Assembly: GCA_900323505.1 (NCBI GenBank)
Contig: OOIN01000021.1
Coordinates: 1-64,000 of the forward strand
Origin: Ustilago trichophora
Taxonomy: Eukaryota > Basidiomycota > Ustilaginomycetes > Ustilaginales > Ustilaginaceae
Direction: 5' to 3'
DNA: 64,000 nt
Shown here: positions 17,142-29,516 of the stretch, in pieces
Position numbering within the stretch: the stretch's first letter is position 1
Layout of the letters: every line of letters begins with the position of its first letter
Notes under the pieces: model-generated
Database searches by the model: none
The model's input: the letters and a program-made list of their open reading frames with translations, nothing else
Told to the model about the DNA's origin: nothing
Made by a program: the position numbers and the translations under genes

Positions 17142-18374
17142 TTTCGCCGTGATTTTGGCAGTTTGTCCTTAGAAATTACACCTCGGCCATCAGGCCTTCT
17201 ACACAGCATGCACAGCAATCGCAGATCGTTTACTCGCAGCCTCAATAGATTTCTCGAATGTGACCCCTCGGTTTCCGTCCGATCCTGACACTCATATCGT
17301 TAAGAAAAGGAAAAATCCACCTCGGAGCCACCTCCCAGAGCCACCCCAGGTGGCTGCGTTTGGAGTTACCTTTGGAGCCACCCCTGATCAGCTGGCTCCT
17401 CACCGGAGCCACCCTGGGTGGTCTAACATTCTAACAAAAAATACAAACACCATCATCAGCAGGAGTCGGACCCTGACCTCCGACCCAGACACGTGTCTGA
17501 AAATCCTCCCCCTTAAACTGCTGCCTCACCCAGTCTACTTTTGAAGAGGATTGACTGACAACAACATATTCCTTTTTCCACTCAAGTACAATGGCTAGGC
17601 CTCCCAAACCAACAAGAGGTCACAGTTAGACCGACATAGTTGACCAATGACCTCAAACAATTGATGCCAACAGTATCTTGACCGGGAGAGCTGCCTCTCA
17701 AGATCAACAGCATCCAGAGAGTGATGGTGAGCAAGGCACTGGAAGGAGAGGAAGTGGTGGCGACGCACACACCCTCTGCTGACTCACCTGCAACCGGGGG
17801 CTATCAATCGTGCACAGTCTATCAGTCTGGAAAAGCAGATACTTTGGTCTGTGAAGCACACCTATCGGTTCAGCTTGCTCATCACAGTCTACACTGTTGG
17901 TTCGAGAAGATGCTGCCAATCAACCATGTCGGTCGACGTTGGCAGGCTATCGGTTTTAATTGGAAAAAGGAATAAAGACAAATCTGCAAGATCCACCTGG
18001 GAGCCACCCACTGAAGCCACCTTGCAGCCACCCCGCTGCGGGGGGTGGCTTCGAGGTGGATATTTCCTTTTTTCAGAATATGACTGGCCAGCACGCATCG
18101 CCCTCATCGAGCGTCTCATGCACATCATCCTTCGCAGATGCCGTAAAATCATTCTGTGTGACAAGCGAATGCATATTCGCAAACGAGATGGAAATCCTTT
18201 CATGTTGTTTTGACATATGTAACTTTTAATAGCGAAGTGAGGGCGAAGAAACCCTTTTTGAAGTGATGCTGCGATAGGTGCTGTGATTTTGATCGAGTCC
18301 AGTCGAAGCGAACTGCTGACTCATGAAGAAAGAAACGAGATGGAGTCCTAAAAGGACTGGCGCGGAGGGTGTGC
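17142..18374. other. RhoGAP/RPB1 convergent intergenic region
   Basis: Most of this 1.2-kb gap is occupied by a segment bounded by imperfect inverted repeats (17302-18073, listed separately). The flanks hold the 3' ends of the two convergent genes. No intact gene was seen. Confidence 0.6.
17302..18073. mobile_element. Possible non-autonomous element with terminal inverted repeats
   Basis: The left edge (AAGAAAAGGAAAAATCCACC, then TCGGAGCCACC) and the reverse complement of the right edge (AAAAAAGGAAATATCCACC, then TCGAAGCCACC) match at about 27 of 31 positions. Inside each edge the GGAGCCACC/GGTGGCT motif recurs several times in both orientations, so the ends can form branched hairpins. A degenerate frame starting MARPPKPTRGHS at about 17591 is stopped by TAG and then TGA. 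No clear target-site duplication was found, so the exact ends are uncertain. No transposase was recognised. Confidence 0.5.
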
Positions 18375-21300
18375 TCAACGCTGCCATGCCGGCTTGTTCG
18401 ACATACGACTGCGACGAGGCGACGCGGCACCTCCTGCACCGGGACCGCCAGAACCCGAAGCGCCTCCCATTGCGGGACTGGTCGGCGAGTACTGCGGCGA
18501 CGTCGGCGAATACTGAGGCGATGCCGGAGAGTATTGAGGCGACGTCGGCGAGAAGGCAGGCGAGGCAGGCGAATACTGCGGCGAGGTGGGCGAGTAAGCA
18601 GGCGAACTTGGGCTGAAGCCCTTGGCGCCGCCTCGACCTGCCATCGCAGGAGAGGTAGGAGAGTAGACGGGCGAGGTAGGTGTGTACGCTGGACTGGCGG
18701 GACTGTAGTTCGGGCTGGTCGGCGAGAACTTGGGCGATGCAGGCGAGTACTGTGGACTTGTCGCCGCACCGTAGCGACCTGCGGGGCTCGTTGGGCTCAT
18801 GCGCGGGCTCGTTGGCGAGTAGCCTGCACCCGCTGGACTCGAAGGCGAGTAGTTGGGCGAGGCAGGGCTGTAGCTGGGCGACGTGGGCGAGTACGACGGG
18901 CTCGTAGCTCCACCAAAGATGCGCGGCGAAGTGGGACTGTACGCCGGCGAGGTGGCGCCGTTGCCGGTCCAGGGGCTCATTGCACCCAAAGCACCAGCAG
19001 GCGAGGTGGCATAGCCTGGCGAAGTGGGAACGTAGCCGGGCGAGACAGGCGAGAAACCGTATCCAGCTGGACTCTGCGCACCCAGTGGCGTGCGCATGGG
19101 GCTCGTTCCAGTAAGGAGATAATCGTTGTACCCACCCTCGTCGCCACCGGTCTGCGCGAGAGGACTGAACATGGCCTGTTCATGAACACGGAATGCATCG
19201 TCCGAGGCAGGCGAGCTCGAGTCGTAGGGCGTCATGGCACCAGGCGTCTTGCCACCAGCAGCATCGAGCGAGCGAGAAGCAAGGAGTGTGTCGTAAGGCA
19301 GAGCGTGGTTAACAATGGTGTCCTTGAGCATCTCAAGATCGAGGTTGAGGTCAAAAGCACCTGTACCCATGGGCGCCATCTGGCCGAGCAAGACGTTCTG
19401 CGCCACGCCCTTGCAGTCATCAATGTCTCCCATCGATGCTGCCTCGATCAGAAGCTCGACGGTCTCCTCGAAGGTACATCGCATCAAGGCACCCTGATTG
19501 GTGCGATTGATACCGTGACGAGTAATGGCCATCAAGGCACCCTGGCTGGTCATGATATCGCACAACAGCGCCAAGTGGCGGTAGTTGACGTACGAACCGT
19601 CGAACTCGATAACCGCACGTGTCTCCCTGAGTAACGAGTTTCGGGCCGCCTCGATACCAAAGACGCGGAAGATCTCGACAGGGTTGTTGCAGCTGGTTCG
19701 GATGGCGTCAACACCCTCGACGGCGAGCACCTCGGCCAGGTTGCTTCCATCGGTTTCGAGCACCCACTCGGACACAGTGCGCCAATCGCCCGTGACGGGG
19801 TCGATGCGCCTCGTCTTGTTGTCCTGCTGAACAATGTAGACCTTCTTGATACCCTTGATACCCTTGAGGTCGATTTCGGCAAGCATCTGCGAGGCGAGGT
19901 TCTTGAGGAAGATCTCCTCTTCTCCTTGCGCCTCCTTCTCGGGATCGTTGTCGACGACACGAATACGCAGGATGAGGTTTTCGGCGTTGTCTTCCGAGTG
20001 CATCACAAAGATGTCTTGTCCAAACATGGCACTGATCTTGGAAGCAACGTCCGCCATTGTCAGGTTCTTGTCGAGCATCTGAGCACGATCCAGCTCCAGA
20101 CGCAGGAGCCAGGGCGACTGGCGCTCCAGACTGGCTTCGACCTCCTCATCGGGGATGGCAAAGAAGGCCTCCACGAAGTCCTTGTCCTCCTCGATGACAG
20201 TGGCAGACGGATCAGGGTCGTAGTGAACCTCGACCGCCGACGTCACCGTTTGCAACGTAGTGTGAGCCAACGCGGTCTGGATGACCTTGGCAGACTCTTG
20301 CGACTGGCTGTATTGCTCTGTGAGGTAGACGGTCACCGAGGGCGTCTTGATATTCTCGGCGCAGTTGATGATCTCCTTGAGACGTGGCACACCGAGCGTG
20401 ACGTTCTTACTCGACACACCGGCATAGTGGAAGGTGTTGAGCGTCATCTGCGTGGCGGGCTCTCCAATACTCTGGGCAGCCAGAGTACCGCACATCTCAC
20501 CGGGGTTGGCGACCGATCGTGCGAACTGACCCTCGATCTCACCGAGGATCCACTCCCAAGCTTCCTTGTTGATGTGGTGCTGCTCGATGACCATCTTGGA
20601 GCACAGGTATGAGCGCAAGTGGATCTTGAAGAGCAGCGTGGCGTTCATCTGGGCCTCGCGGGAGATGGGGTCGTCGCCACGAATGACAATCAAGCGATCG
20701 AGAACAGTGCGGAGACCGGTGATGACCTCGGCGGGCGAAAGATCGCTAGGCTTGCGCTGGTCGATGTGGAAGATCTGCTGGGCGTTGAGCACCAGACGCG
20801 CGACGTTCATGGGAAGACGAACCTGCACCTGGTCCGACTGGAAGATCTCGGTGCGGAGCAGGTGTCGGTCAAACTCGAGCTGGGCAAACTCCTCGTCGAG
20901 CAAGTCTTGCAACTCCTGCGACCAGTCGCCAAGACCAGGGCGGAGTGTCCCCTTCTTGAAGCCACCATCGTGCAAGTCGACGCGGAACATGTGACGGAAA
21001 TCGGCATCGTTGAGCTTGAGCGTCAAGAGCGTCTGCGTCTCGACCTGGGCACCATCGATACCATCTTCTCCGTAGGCAAACTGGATGACGTTGTTGGTCG
21101 AGTTTCGGACCGTGCCGTCATAGCAGACCATGACATCTTCCAGCGCCTTGACCAGACGTCGCTGGATGTAACCCGTCTCGGCAGTCTTGACGGCCGTGTC
21201 GATAAGACCCTCACGACCAGCCATGGCGTGGAAGAAGAACTCCTGGGCAGTGAGACCTCGCAGGTACGAGTTCTCGACGAAACCACGACTCTCGGGGGTG

Positions 21301-23904
21301 AAGTCGTCCTTGGTGAAGTGAGGAAGACTGCGGTGGCGGAAACCGAAGGGAATACGCTTACCCTCGACGGACTGCTGTCCGACACAAGCCGACATCTGCG
21401 AGATGTTGATGAACGAACCCTTGGATCCGGAAACGACCATCTGCTTGACGTTGTTGAAATCAGGCAAGCTGGTCTCGGCGTGGTTGCCGACATCATCACG
21501 AGCCTGGTTGAGTACACGGTTGACATTGGCCTCAAACGACTCTCGCAACGTCATACCCGCTTCGACCTTGAGCCAATCGTGCCTGGCGTACTTGATGTAG
21601 TCCATGACGGCCGCCTTGGCCGAGGTGATGGTCTGGTTGATGCTGTCCGTGGTAGCCTTGTCTGCCACCGTGTCTCCGATACCGATCGAGAAACCATTGT
21701 GCAAGAGCCAGAAGTTGACGACGCGCTGCACTCCAGAGAAGAAGCGCTTGCAAACCACCGGACCCTTCTCTCGGAAGATAATGTGGATGAGACCACCGGC
21801 CGAAGCACCGACGACCTTCTTGTTGATAACACCGTACATGATCTCACCGTTCTCGATGTAGACACCGTCGTCCTTGAGGAAGTTATTCTTGAGGCCCTTG
21901 TCCTTGTCCAAGAAGACGTTGATGCCCTTGGGGATACACATGGACAGAATCTGCTTGCCCGACCAGTAGGGCTTGGGCTTGAGAATGCAAGGCATGGGGA
22001 CAACGCCATCCCAGTCGGCCACCCACAGCAAAACCTGCTGCACCTGTTGATAGTCCAGGAGACAGTCTCGCAACGAGAACTTTCGGATACCGCACAGTGT
22101 GTCCTGCACAATGCCCATCACAGGCTTGTTGGCCTGGGGCGAGACGATCTGACGGGGGACCCAAGCGATCTGGGAGAGCTCGGCACGAGTCTCTTCGCTT
22201 TGGGGTACGTGCAAGTTCATCTCGTCACCGTCGAAATCGGCGTTGTAGGGAGGCGTGACACTGAGGTTGAGACGAAAGGTGGAATAGTCCATGAGCTTGA
22301 TGCGGTGCGACATCATTGACATCTTGTGCAACGAAGGCTGACGGTTGAAAAGGACGTAGTCGCCATCCTTGAGGTGGCGCTCGACGATCCAGCCGGGCTG
22401 CAGTGCCATGTCGCTGCGCCGGTTGTATTTCAAGTCGATACGTTCGCCCGTGTCTCGGATGACGTACTTGGCACCAGGATAGTCGTTGGGGCCGTTGCGG
22501 ACCAGCTCCGAGAGCCACGCTCGGTTGTAAGGAGTCACTCGCTCCGGGTATGTGAGATTACGGGCGATCGACTTGGGCACACCGACCTCATCGAGCTCGA
22601 GCAGCGGGTCACCGGTAATGACGGTACGTGCCGAGAAGTTGACACGCTTGCCCATCAAGTTGCCACGAAGACGACCCTCCTTACCCTTCAAACGGGCACG
22701 GATCGACTTGATGGGCCTACCACTCGACTGCATGGCTTGCGGCTGACCAGCAATGTCGTTGTCCATGAATGTGGCGCAATGGAATTGGAGCAGCTGCTCG
22801 AAATCGGCAAGGATATGGGCAGGTGTTCCTTCTTGCTCCATCTTTTTCAGGGTAGCATTTGCGCGGATGACGTCGGCGAGCTTGTAGGTCAAGTCATCCT
22901 CACCTCCATCTTGGACGGAAGGTCGAACGGGAGGGGGAGGAACTGGGAGGACGGTCAAGACCATCCAGTCGGGGCGCGCATTCTCCTCCGAGAGACCAAG
23001 GACGGCAATGTCGTCGCTCGACATCTTTTTGAGGATGGTGTGTGCCTCGGATGCTGGTAAGGGACGCTTCTCTGCTTGGGCGATGGCATTCTCCTCGCCA
23101 TCCTCGTCCTCGCCCTTGCCCTTTTTCCACTGGGTGAACAGCTTGAGGCCTTCGCGGCGAATGTTGGGCTGGACGCGACCACAACCTCCGTGACCGGGTT
23201 TTGGCTGCTCCTCGAAGCCCATCTCGTCTTCCTCCTTTGGATCGTCGGCCTCGCAAACCATTTTCTTGGAGCAATATTCCCAGACACGCTGGAAGCGGCG
23301 CTTCCTGCTGCCGCGTGTCGCCTTGACTATCTGATCAAAGACGGGGTCGGTGACGACGTCGGCCTTGAGCTTACCACAATGGAAGCAAACGCACTCGAGA
23401 ATCTTTTTGACCTTGCCGAGGTAGCCGATGTGGAAGACGGGTTTGGCCAAGTCGATGTGACCAAAGTGTCCAGGACATTCTTGATGGCCTTCGCCGCAAG
23501 TTTGACATTTGTAGTTCCTATCGAGCGTACCGAGGCGTGGGTCGGAAAGACCACCGATCCTTGGCTTGCCGGCCTCATCTTTGATCTCGGGCACCTCGAT
23601 TTTGCAAACCGATATAGCTCGCTGTGGGGGGCGGGCGGGAGGAAGGGAGGCAAGGGGTAAGTAGGACGCCAGAGCAAATTCAAGAGTGGTCAGCCATGTG
23701 TACATCGGGACAGGGTGATCTGGACGCGAAGCATGTCTATGTCCGACATGATGGGCCGCGACGGGGACACGATGAGGACGAAAGGATGAGAGCGTGCAAG
23801 ATACCTACAATCTCTTCGGGGCTCAAGATGCCGAACTGCACCTCACGCACGGGGCGTATGGGCGCAGTGGAATGAGCGAAAGATTGACCTGCCTGGGCGC
23901 TCAT
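18375..23904 (-). CDS. RPB1: RNA polymerase II largest subunit (one intron)
   Basis: Exon 1 is 23904-23809 (32 codons, [18 protein letters not shown]...ending SPEEI); the intron is 23808-23622 (187 bp, GTAGGT...CCCACAG); exon 2 is 23621-18375. The join restores [12 protein letters not shown], the usual Rpb1 start. The product is 1780 residues. It forms the catalytic clamp side of Pol II. Visible motifs are the N-terminal zinc site ([17 protein letters not shown]), the Mg-binding [10 protein letters not shown] (near 22230) and a C-terminal domain from about 19100 to 18430. That domain has roughly 20 YSPTSPx-like heptads, many altered (YSPASPx, FSPTSPx), interrupted by Gly/Ala-rich spacers and closed by a basic tail. 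Exon 2 alone opens with 28 codons of intron read-through (MYTWLTT...), which are not part of the protein. Confidence 0.96.
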
Positions 23905-25053
23905 GATGAATCAACGAGTGTATGGATGATGATGGAGGTCAAGGCTAAGTCGAAAGAGAGTATGCTCTGGCTCGAGATGGGTATGGATTGAATTGAAAGA
24001 CGAGAGGTCGCAATATGAGCTGATGCGGGATGGAAAGCGGATCGGGTTTTTGGTTTTCTTTTGTGTGTTTTTGGTATAGGGAGGGATCAGGTGTGGTTAG
24101 GCGGAAAAGAGGACGAGATGAATGCCTTTCGACAGGTCTGTGTCGAGACGCAGACGAGAGGTCGAGATGCGCGGCAAGAAATGAGGCGAGATCAAATGCT
24201 GAGCATGTATGTGGATGTGGGGCGACGGGAAAGGAAACAAACTAGCTGGCAACAGAGACGGTGGAATACGACAGACAAGCAATCAAGGCAATGAAGAAAT
24301 TGCTTTGGTGCGTGCAGGTGGTTGCTGAGGATTCGGGATGGCGTGTAATACGTCGGCTGATCGGGATGGTTGAATGCGCGCGATGTGAATGGGCGACGAG
24401 AAAAAGGCAGGGCGAAACCAAGGAAAGGAATGAGTTGGTGAAAACGTTCTTGTCGACTGCAATGATGTGAGGGGAAGCGGCGACGGAGATAGAGTGGACA
24501 CGAATGAAGACAAAGGAAAGAAGACAGAGGTGATGAAGAGGATGAGGATGAGGATGATGAAGAGGATGATGAAGAGGATGAGGATGGATGGTGGCGAGAA
24601 TGGTGGTGGTGATGGCGACGAGAGAGGAGTTCTTGGGAAAGTAGCGAAAACGCGCAGTAGAAGCCAGATCGCGCTGCGCTTTCTTTTGGGGCCGAGAGAA
24701 AAGGCAGCTCAGCTGAGAAAGCCAAGGCTCGGTCGGCTGTTTTTGTACTGTACTGTACTGTATTGGGCCAACACGGTTTTTGAAATGATCACGCTGTGTG
24801 GTGGATTCAAGATTTGTAGTTTTCTCAAATACGTGATCGACCCTGCTCGCCCTGCTCGTGGCTCCATTCTCGTACTGTTAGTCACTCGCTCTAACATTAT
24901 TTATGTGGATGCACGATGCACATGCTGGCTCAGGCTTGAGCTTGAAATTGGCCGTGCCTGAACTGAGCACAAGCTGAGCTGCAGCAGAGTGCGTCAAGGC
25001 ACAGCTTTGGCGCCACACACAAACAGAGAGCGAGAGCGAGAGAGAGAGAGACA

Positions 25054-25086
<33 letters not shown>

Positions 25087-25436
25087 CTCTCCTTTCCCCA
25101 TCCTTTCTTTTCATCTTGATCCCATCTTGCCCTTCCTTCGCCATCTCAGTCCCGACCTTCCTCCCTCGCCATTCTCATCCACTTCCTCGCACGCAACTCC
25201 TTGCCGTTACATTTTGTGCTACCTTTGTTGCCTCTGTCCATCTTTGCATCGCATTTCACTTTTACGACAAGTACGACATCCGCAGCTGATTCCCTTCAAC
25301 GCACTCCGATCTTTCCCTACCAGCACACGTCTCCGACAACGCGAGGTGGATCGAGACCGGATCCTAGATCCCGCATCAGCTCTTCTAACCATCCTTCATA
25401 CGCTTTGATCTCCAAATTCCTAAAGAGCTGTCCATC
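23905..25436. other. RPB1/VPS27 divergent promoter region
   Basis: Holds GAGGAT-rich sequence (about 24530-24600), a TACTG array (24745-24762), a (GA)n run (25026-25050) and (CA)n (25055-25084). The stretch 25085-25436 is C/T-rich and is probably the VPS27 promoter and leader. No gene was recognised. Confidence 0.6.
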
Positions 25437-28022
25437 ATGTCTGCACTGTGGGGAGCATGGGGCGCCGATGCCTTCACAGAGCAGGTCGAAAAGGCCACCT
25501 CGGAGCTTCTTCCCGTCGGCTCAGAAGACATTGCGCTCAACCTCGAAATTTGTGATCAAGTCCGAGCCAAGCAAGTCCCCGCCAAGCAGGCCATGCAAGT
25601 GCTCAAGCGTCGCGTCAGCCACAAGAATCCCAACGTCGTTCTTCTCGCCCTCGGTCTCACCGACATTTGCATCAAAAATGGAGGCGACCATTTCCTCCAA
25701 CAAGTCGCCTCGCGCGAGTTTATGGACAACCTCGTCTCTGTGCTTCGCAATCCAGCCGGCTGCAACAACGACGTCAAGTCCAAAGCGCTTGGTCTCATCC
25801 AGAATTGGTCTCAGATCGCCCAAGCCAAGCCCGCACACATGAGCTACATCACCCACATCTACAACCAGCTCCAAAACGACTCCAACTTCGACTTTCCCCC
25901 ACTCGACCCCAACGCTGCCGCCTCGGCTGCTTTGGTCGAAACCCTCACGGCTCCCGAATGGGTTGATGGCGAAGTGTGCATGCGATGTCGTACCGCCTTC
26001 ACCACTTTCAACCGCAAACATCACTGCCGTAATTGTGGCAACGTCTTCTGCCATCAGTGCTCGAGCCACAACATGGCGCTTCCTTGGTTCGGAATCGGCC
26101 AAGACGTTCGTGTCTGTGACGGATGCTATGCTCGCAAAGCCCCACCCAAGAATGCTGCCAAGCTCTCCCGATCCAAAAGCGCCAGCTCCCCGTCGTCTTC
26201 CAGCAACCTTCCCCCCTCGGGTCGCGGCGCTTCCTCTTCACATCATCGTTCCGCAACCCTCGGCGCCAGATCCAAGCGCAGTGCTCGTCAGAAGGAAGAG
26301 GATGACGTTGCACTAGCCATCAAGCTTTCCCTCGAGGCTTCCGGTCAAGCTGCTTCCCAATCGTCGCGACCCGAGACCTTTGGAACCCCAAGTCAGCCCT
26401 CGGCTGCTGCGCGCGCAAGCGTACAAAGAGCTCCCAACGGCCGTGTGCTCGAAGGTACAGATGCTGATGACGACCCGGACCTTGCCGCCGCCATCGCTGC
26501 CAGTCTGCGAGACTGGGCGCCCCCTGCTCCTAGTGCACCCGACAGTTTCAACGATGCGGCAGATGCCGCCCCTGCCTCAGGCACTGCGGGTCCAGGTGTC
26601 AACGGCTACGAATCGGCGCAGTCCAATTTGCCGTTGCCACCTTCCCTCGATCTGGCACCTCGCGATGTGGACAATATCCTCACATTCTCGCAAACCATTC
26701 AAGCACAGCAAGCGCACAACCAGCGTAGCGGCACGCTCGGTGCACCCGTGCCCCAGCCTGTGCAGGCTCTGTACGAAAAGGCCTCGGCTGCGCGACCTCG
26801 AATGGCGAGAAACCTCGAAGAAGGCCATCGACGCCACAACGTCTTGGTCTCGATGCACGACAAGCTCACCGAAGCGGTGCGTCTATACGATCGTTTGCTA
26901 GATGCCCAAATGACCCGCCCAGCGCAAGCATATCCTTCCATCGGCTACGCGCAGACCAACTATCCCGCCCAGACTCCGCACGCATATGGGTATGGATACG
27001 AGCAGCATGCGTTATCGCATGAAGCTCCTTATGCGCACATGCAGGCGGGCCCTTCGTCTCTGTACCCACAAGCCCCACAGCAATGGCATGCGCAACAGCA
27101 AAAGCAGCATGAGCCGCAACACGACGCACAGCAGTATCAGCAGCAATCCCAGCAGCCATATGGACTGCAGCCGCCTCAGTCTCATTATCAGCAGCAGCAG
27201 CAGCAGCATCCCAACCAGCAGTATCAGCAGTATGGCGCGCCGAGCCCAGTCGGAGCCTTTTCGAACGGCGCTTACGGTGATCCAAACCAGGCATCCTCCT
27301 CTGCCGCTGCAACGGCCCCAGCTCAGTATGCGACCTATGACTACTCGGGTGCGCCGACAACTCACCCATCGCATCCGCATACAAACGGTGCAGCTTACAA
27401 TGCGACAAGCACGTACACCGAAGCGGGTGCGACATCGGGTTCGCGGGGCGCTCTCTCGGTGCGCACAGATGGCATTATGGGCGGTGCTCCGTCCAACGTC
27501 TCGGGCTCCGCTCCGGTTGAGAAGGTTATCATCGTCGAAGAGAGTCAAGGGGACGACTCGATCGCATTGTCAGCCGACACTTCGGCTTCAAGTCGCAATG
27601 GATGGAATGCAGTACCTATCCAAGCTGTTGCACCGCCCTCGCAACCAGAACATTCAGCTCATCCTGGCCAGGATGCGCCGCAGCAGCAGCAAGCGCAACA
27701 TCAGTATCAAGCTTATCAGCAACCGCAGCAGCAACCGCAGCAGCAGCAACAACCACACTCACCCGCTGCGAGCCGTGTTGCTTCTCACAGCGCTCAGCAG
27801 CCGCCTGCCAAGGCCGACACAAGCTACCTTCCGCTCTTCCCTGTCGCACCCCATCCCGACAACGGATTCGGCCAGGAGCGAGGCACGGCAGAAGGCGCCT
27901 CGCCGATGGCCAGCCCCTACACTAACGCGCCGTCGTCGGCAGGCATGTGGCAGAGTTCGGCGGGCAAGAGTCCAGCTGCCGCGCACACAGCTGCTACTGA
28001 ATCGCCATTGATCGAGTTCTGA
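25437..28022 (+). CDS. VPS27: VPS27/HRS, ESCRT-0 subunit
   Basis: 861 codons, one exon. Vps27/Hrs binds PI3P and ubiquitinated cargo on endosomes and recruits ESCRT-I. Domains: VHS (1-145, starting MSALWGAWGADAFTEQVEKA, with LTDICIKNGG); FYVE zinc finger (about 174-236), with the WVDG start and the PI3P-binding basic motif RKHHCR; two ubiquitin-interacting motifs (about 285-302, DVALAIKLSLEAS, and 344-362, DPDLAAAIAASLRD); a coiled GAT-like helix (about 405-490). A long Gln/Tyr/Pro-rich tail follows. The protein ends with PLIEF, matching a clathrin box (L-I-E-F). It is longer than yeast Vps27 (about 620) because of the Gln-rich tail. Confidence 0.94.
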   Translation: MSALWGAWGADAFTEQVEKATSELLPVGSEDIALNLEICDQVRAKQVPAKQAMQVLKRRVSHKNPNVVLLALGLTDICIKNGGDHFLQQVASREFMDNLVSVLRNPAGCNNDVKSKALGLIQNWSQIAQAKPAHMSYITHIYNQLQNDSNFDFPPLDPNAAASAALVETLTAPEWVDGEVCMRCRTAFTTFNRKHHCRNCGNVFCHQCSSHNMALPWFGIGQDVRVCDGCYARKAPPKNAAKLSRSKSASSPSSSSNLPPSGRGASSSHHRSATLGARSKRSARQKEEDDVALAIKLSLEASGQAASQSSRPETFGTPSQPSAAARASVQRAPNGRVLEGTDADDDPDLAAAIAASLRDWAPPAPSAPDSFNDAADAAPASGTAGPGVNGYESAQSNLPLPPSLDLAPRDVDNILTFSQTIQAQQAHNQRSGTLGAPVPQPVQALYEKASAARPRMARNLEEGHRRHNVLVSMHDKLTEAVRLYDRLLDAQMTRPAQAYPSIGYAQTNYPAQTPHAYGYGYEQHALSHEAPYAHMQAGPSSLYPQAPQQWHAQQQKQHEPQHDAQQYQQQSQQPYGLQPPQSHYQQQQQQHPNQQYQQYGAPSPVGAFSNGAYGDPNQASSSAAATAPAQYATYDYSGAPTTHPSHPHTNGAAYNATSTYTEAGATSGSRGALSVRTDGIMGGAPSNVSGSAPVEKVIIVEESQGDDSIALSADTSASSRNGWNAVPIQAVAPPSQPEHSAHPGQDAPQQQQAQHQYQAYQQPQQQPQQQQQPHSPAASRVASHSAQQPPAKADTSYLPLFPVAPHPDNGFGQERGTAEGASPMASPYTNAPSSAGMWQSSAGKSPAAAHTAATESPLIEF

Positions 28023-29516
28023 GCAGGTTGCAGTTGATTTTGTTGCTTATCCGGCCCCTCACATTTGGTATCTTTTGTTTAGCATCGAATGCAAATCCCA
28101 TGTTTGGCGACTGACGTCCGCTTTGACATTTCACAACTATGCTGTTTGACATTGTGACTGCAAGCCTCGGGATTGGGGAAGAGCAAAGAGCCGTAATATC
28201 CGCGGGAGAGAATCGAGCATGGGGAAGATAGGACGCTCATACTATAAGTGTACAGTACTGTACAGTACACATTGTGTGTGCGTCGACATACTCTTGTCTT
28301 GTTTTTTACAAGGATTTGGTTGGTTCGGCGCAATGTGATCCGCCAGCTGCGTTTCGGATATCAGCGATTTTGCTGCGCACCAAGATTTCTGAAATTTCGT
28401 CTTTGCGAGATTAGAAGCAAGGAGCTCTGTTCCGTGCTCTTTGTTGCTGATAGTAACTAGTGGAGCGACGCTGTGCAACTTATAATCGTATCCGTACGAC
28501 CTTGGAGGACATACAGTAGAGGATGCGTCTGTAAGTTAGGCTTGACTCCCATCATGACTGCTCTTAAACCTAAGGATACGACGTCCACGGACTCTTAGCG
28601 TGACACAATGATTATGACTCGAAGCTGCCTGTGACTCGCATTCCGCTTGCCCCGGTAGCAAAACTGAGCCGTCGGCCACAAGAAGAATAAGAATAAAATG
28701 GCAATAGGGTCCAAATGGTTCTGTGAACGCGATCAGAGTCAAGTTGGAGGAAATGCGAGAATGTCTTGGCCAACGCGATCAGCTGCTGCGTGTTGCATGC
28801 TCTTAGTGTACTGTATTTCTTTTGGTCGTGTTGATGATCAACAGGGTCGAGCCGAGACTGCAGGAGCTTGGTACAAATCCACGGAGAGGTGTTTTTCTCT
28901 GAACCATGACTCGCTTGTCGTGTAATTCGTGATTGTAATGCACGGAAACCGGAATTGAGCGCCCCGATCCTTGAGAAATTTTTGTGTGTGTGCGTATACA
29001 GTATGCGTCAGCGTGGGCGCAAAGAAAAGGAATTTCATGGTTTGGCAACCGGCAACCACTCTCCGCTTTTTCCTTTCTCAAGGTTGATTACAGGTCAAAA
29101 AGTCGAGGCTGACGTTGCTTCCTTGGTTCTTTCCTCTTTCCAAACCTTCTTCCATCCTTTGCGCAACTGGTCCTTCATCCATCTTTCTTGCTTGCCGTCC
29201 ATTCTCACCCCATATCGCATCCCTTCTATCTACCCGCCGGCGCCCGTCTCTGCTCAACATCGTTCGGGTCGTCGGTACTTGTCACTCTTTTAACATCGTT
29301 CAAGGCGTTGCGTAGCGTCTCCTCGTACCACTGCTTCAACTGCAGCTCTTTCAGCTCATCGCACCAATCGATCGCTTCTCGAGACTCTGGATCAATTGCT
29401 ACAACGCCACAGCCCAACCATTGGTCACACATCGTCTAGCGCAACCAGAGTCGGTAGAAAGAACAAAAAAAATCACAACAACCATCTTGTACCGACGCAG
29501 CATCATCCTGCCCATC
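28023..29516. other. Intergenic region upstream of the ABC transporter
   Basis: No gene was recognised in 1.5 kb. It holds a TACAG/TACTG palindrome at 28250-28270 and a single unit near 28806. The 3' third (from about 29130) is C/T-rich and is probably promoter and leader. Confidence 0.6.

Noticed and set aside
18369..23060. Long plus-strand frames antisense to RPB1 (421 codons at 18369, 566 codons at 20619)
   Set aside because: They mirror the strongly biased RPB1 exon, whose codon use avoids TTA, CTA and TCA and so leaves the antisense strand open. The translations have no domain and are skewed in composition.
23622..23705. RPB1 start at MYTWLTT
   Set aside because: These 28 codons are intron; the conserved Rpb1 N-terminus is encoded in a separate upstream exon.
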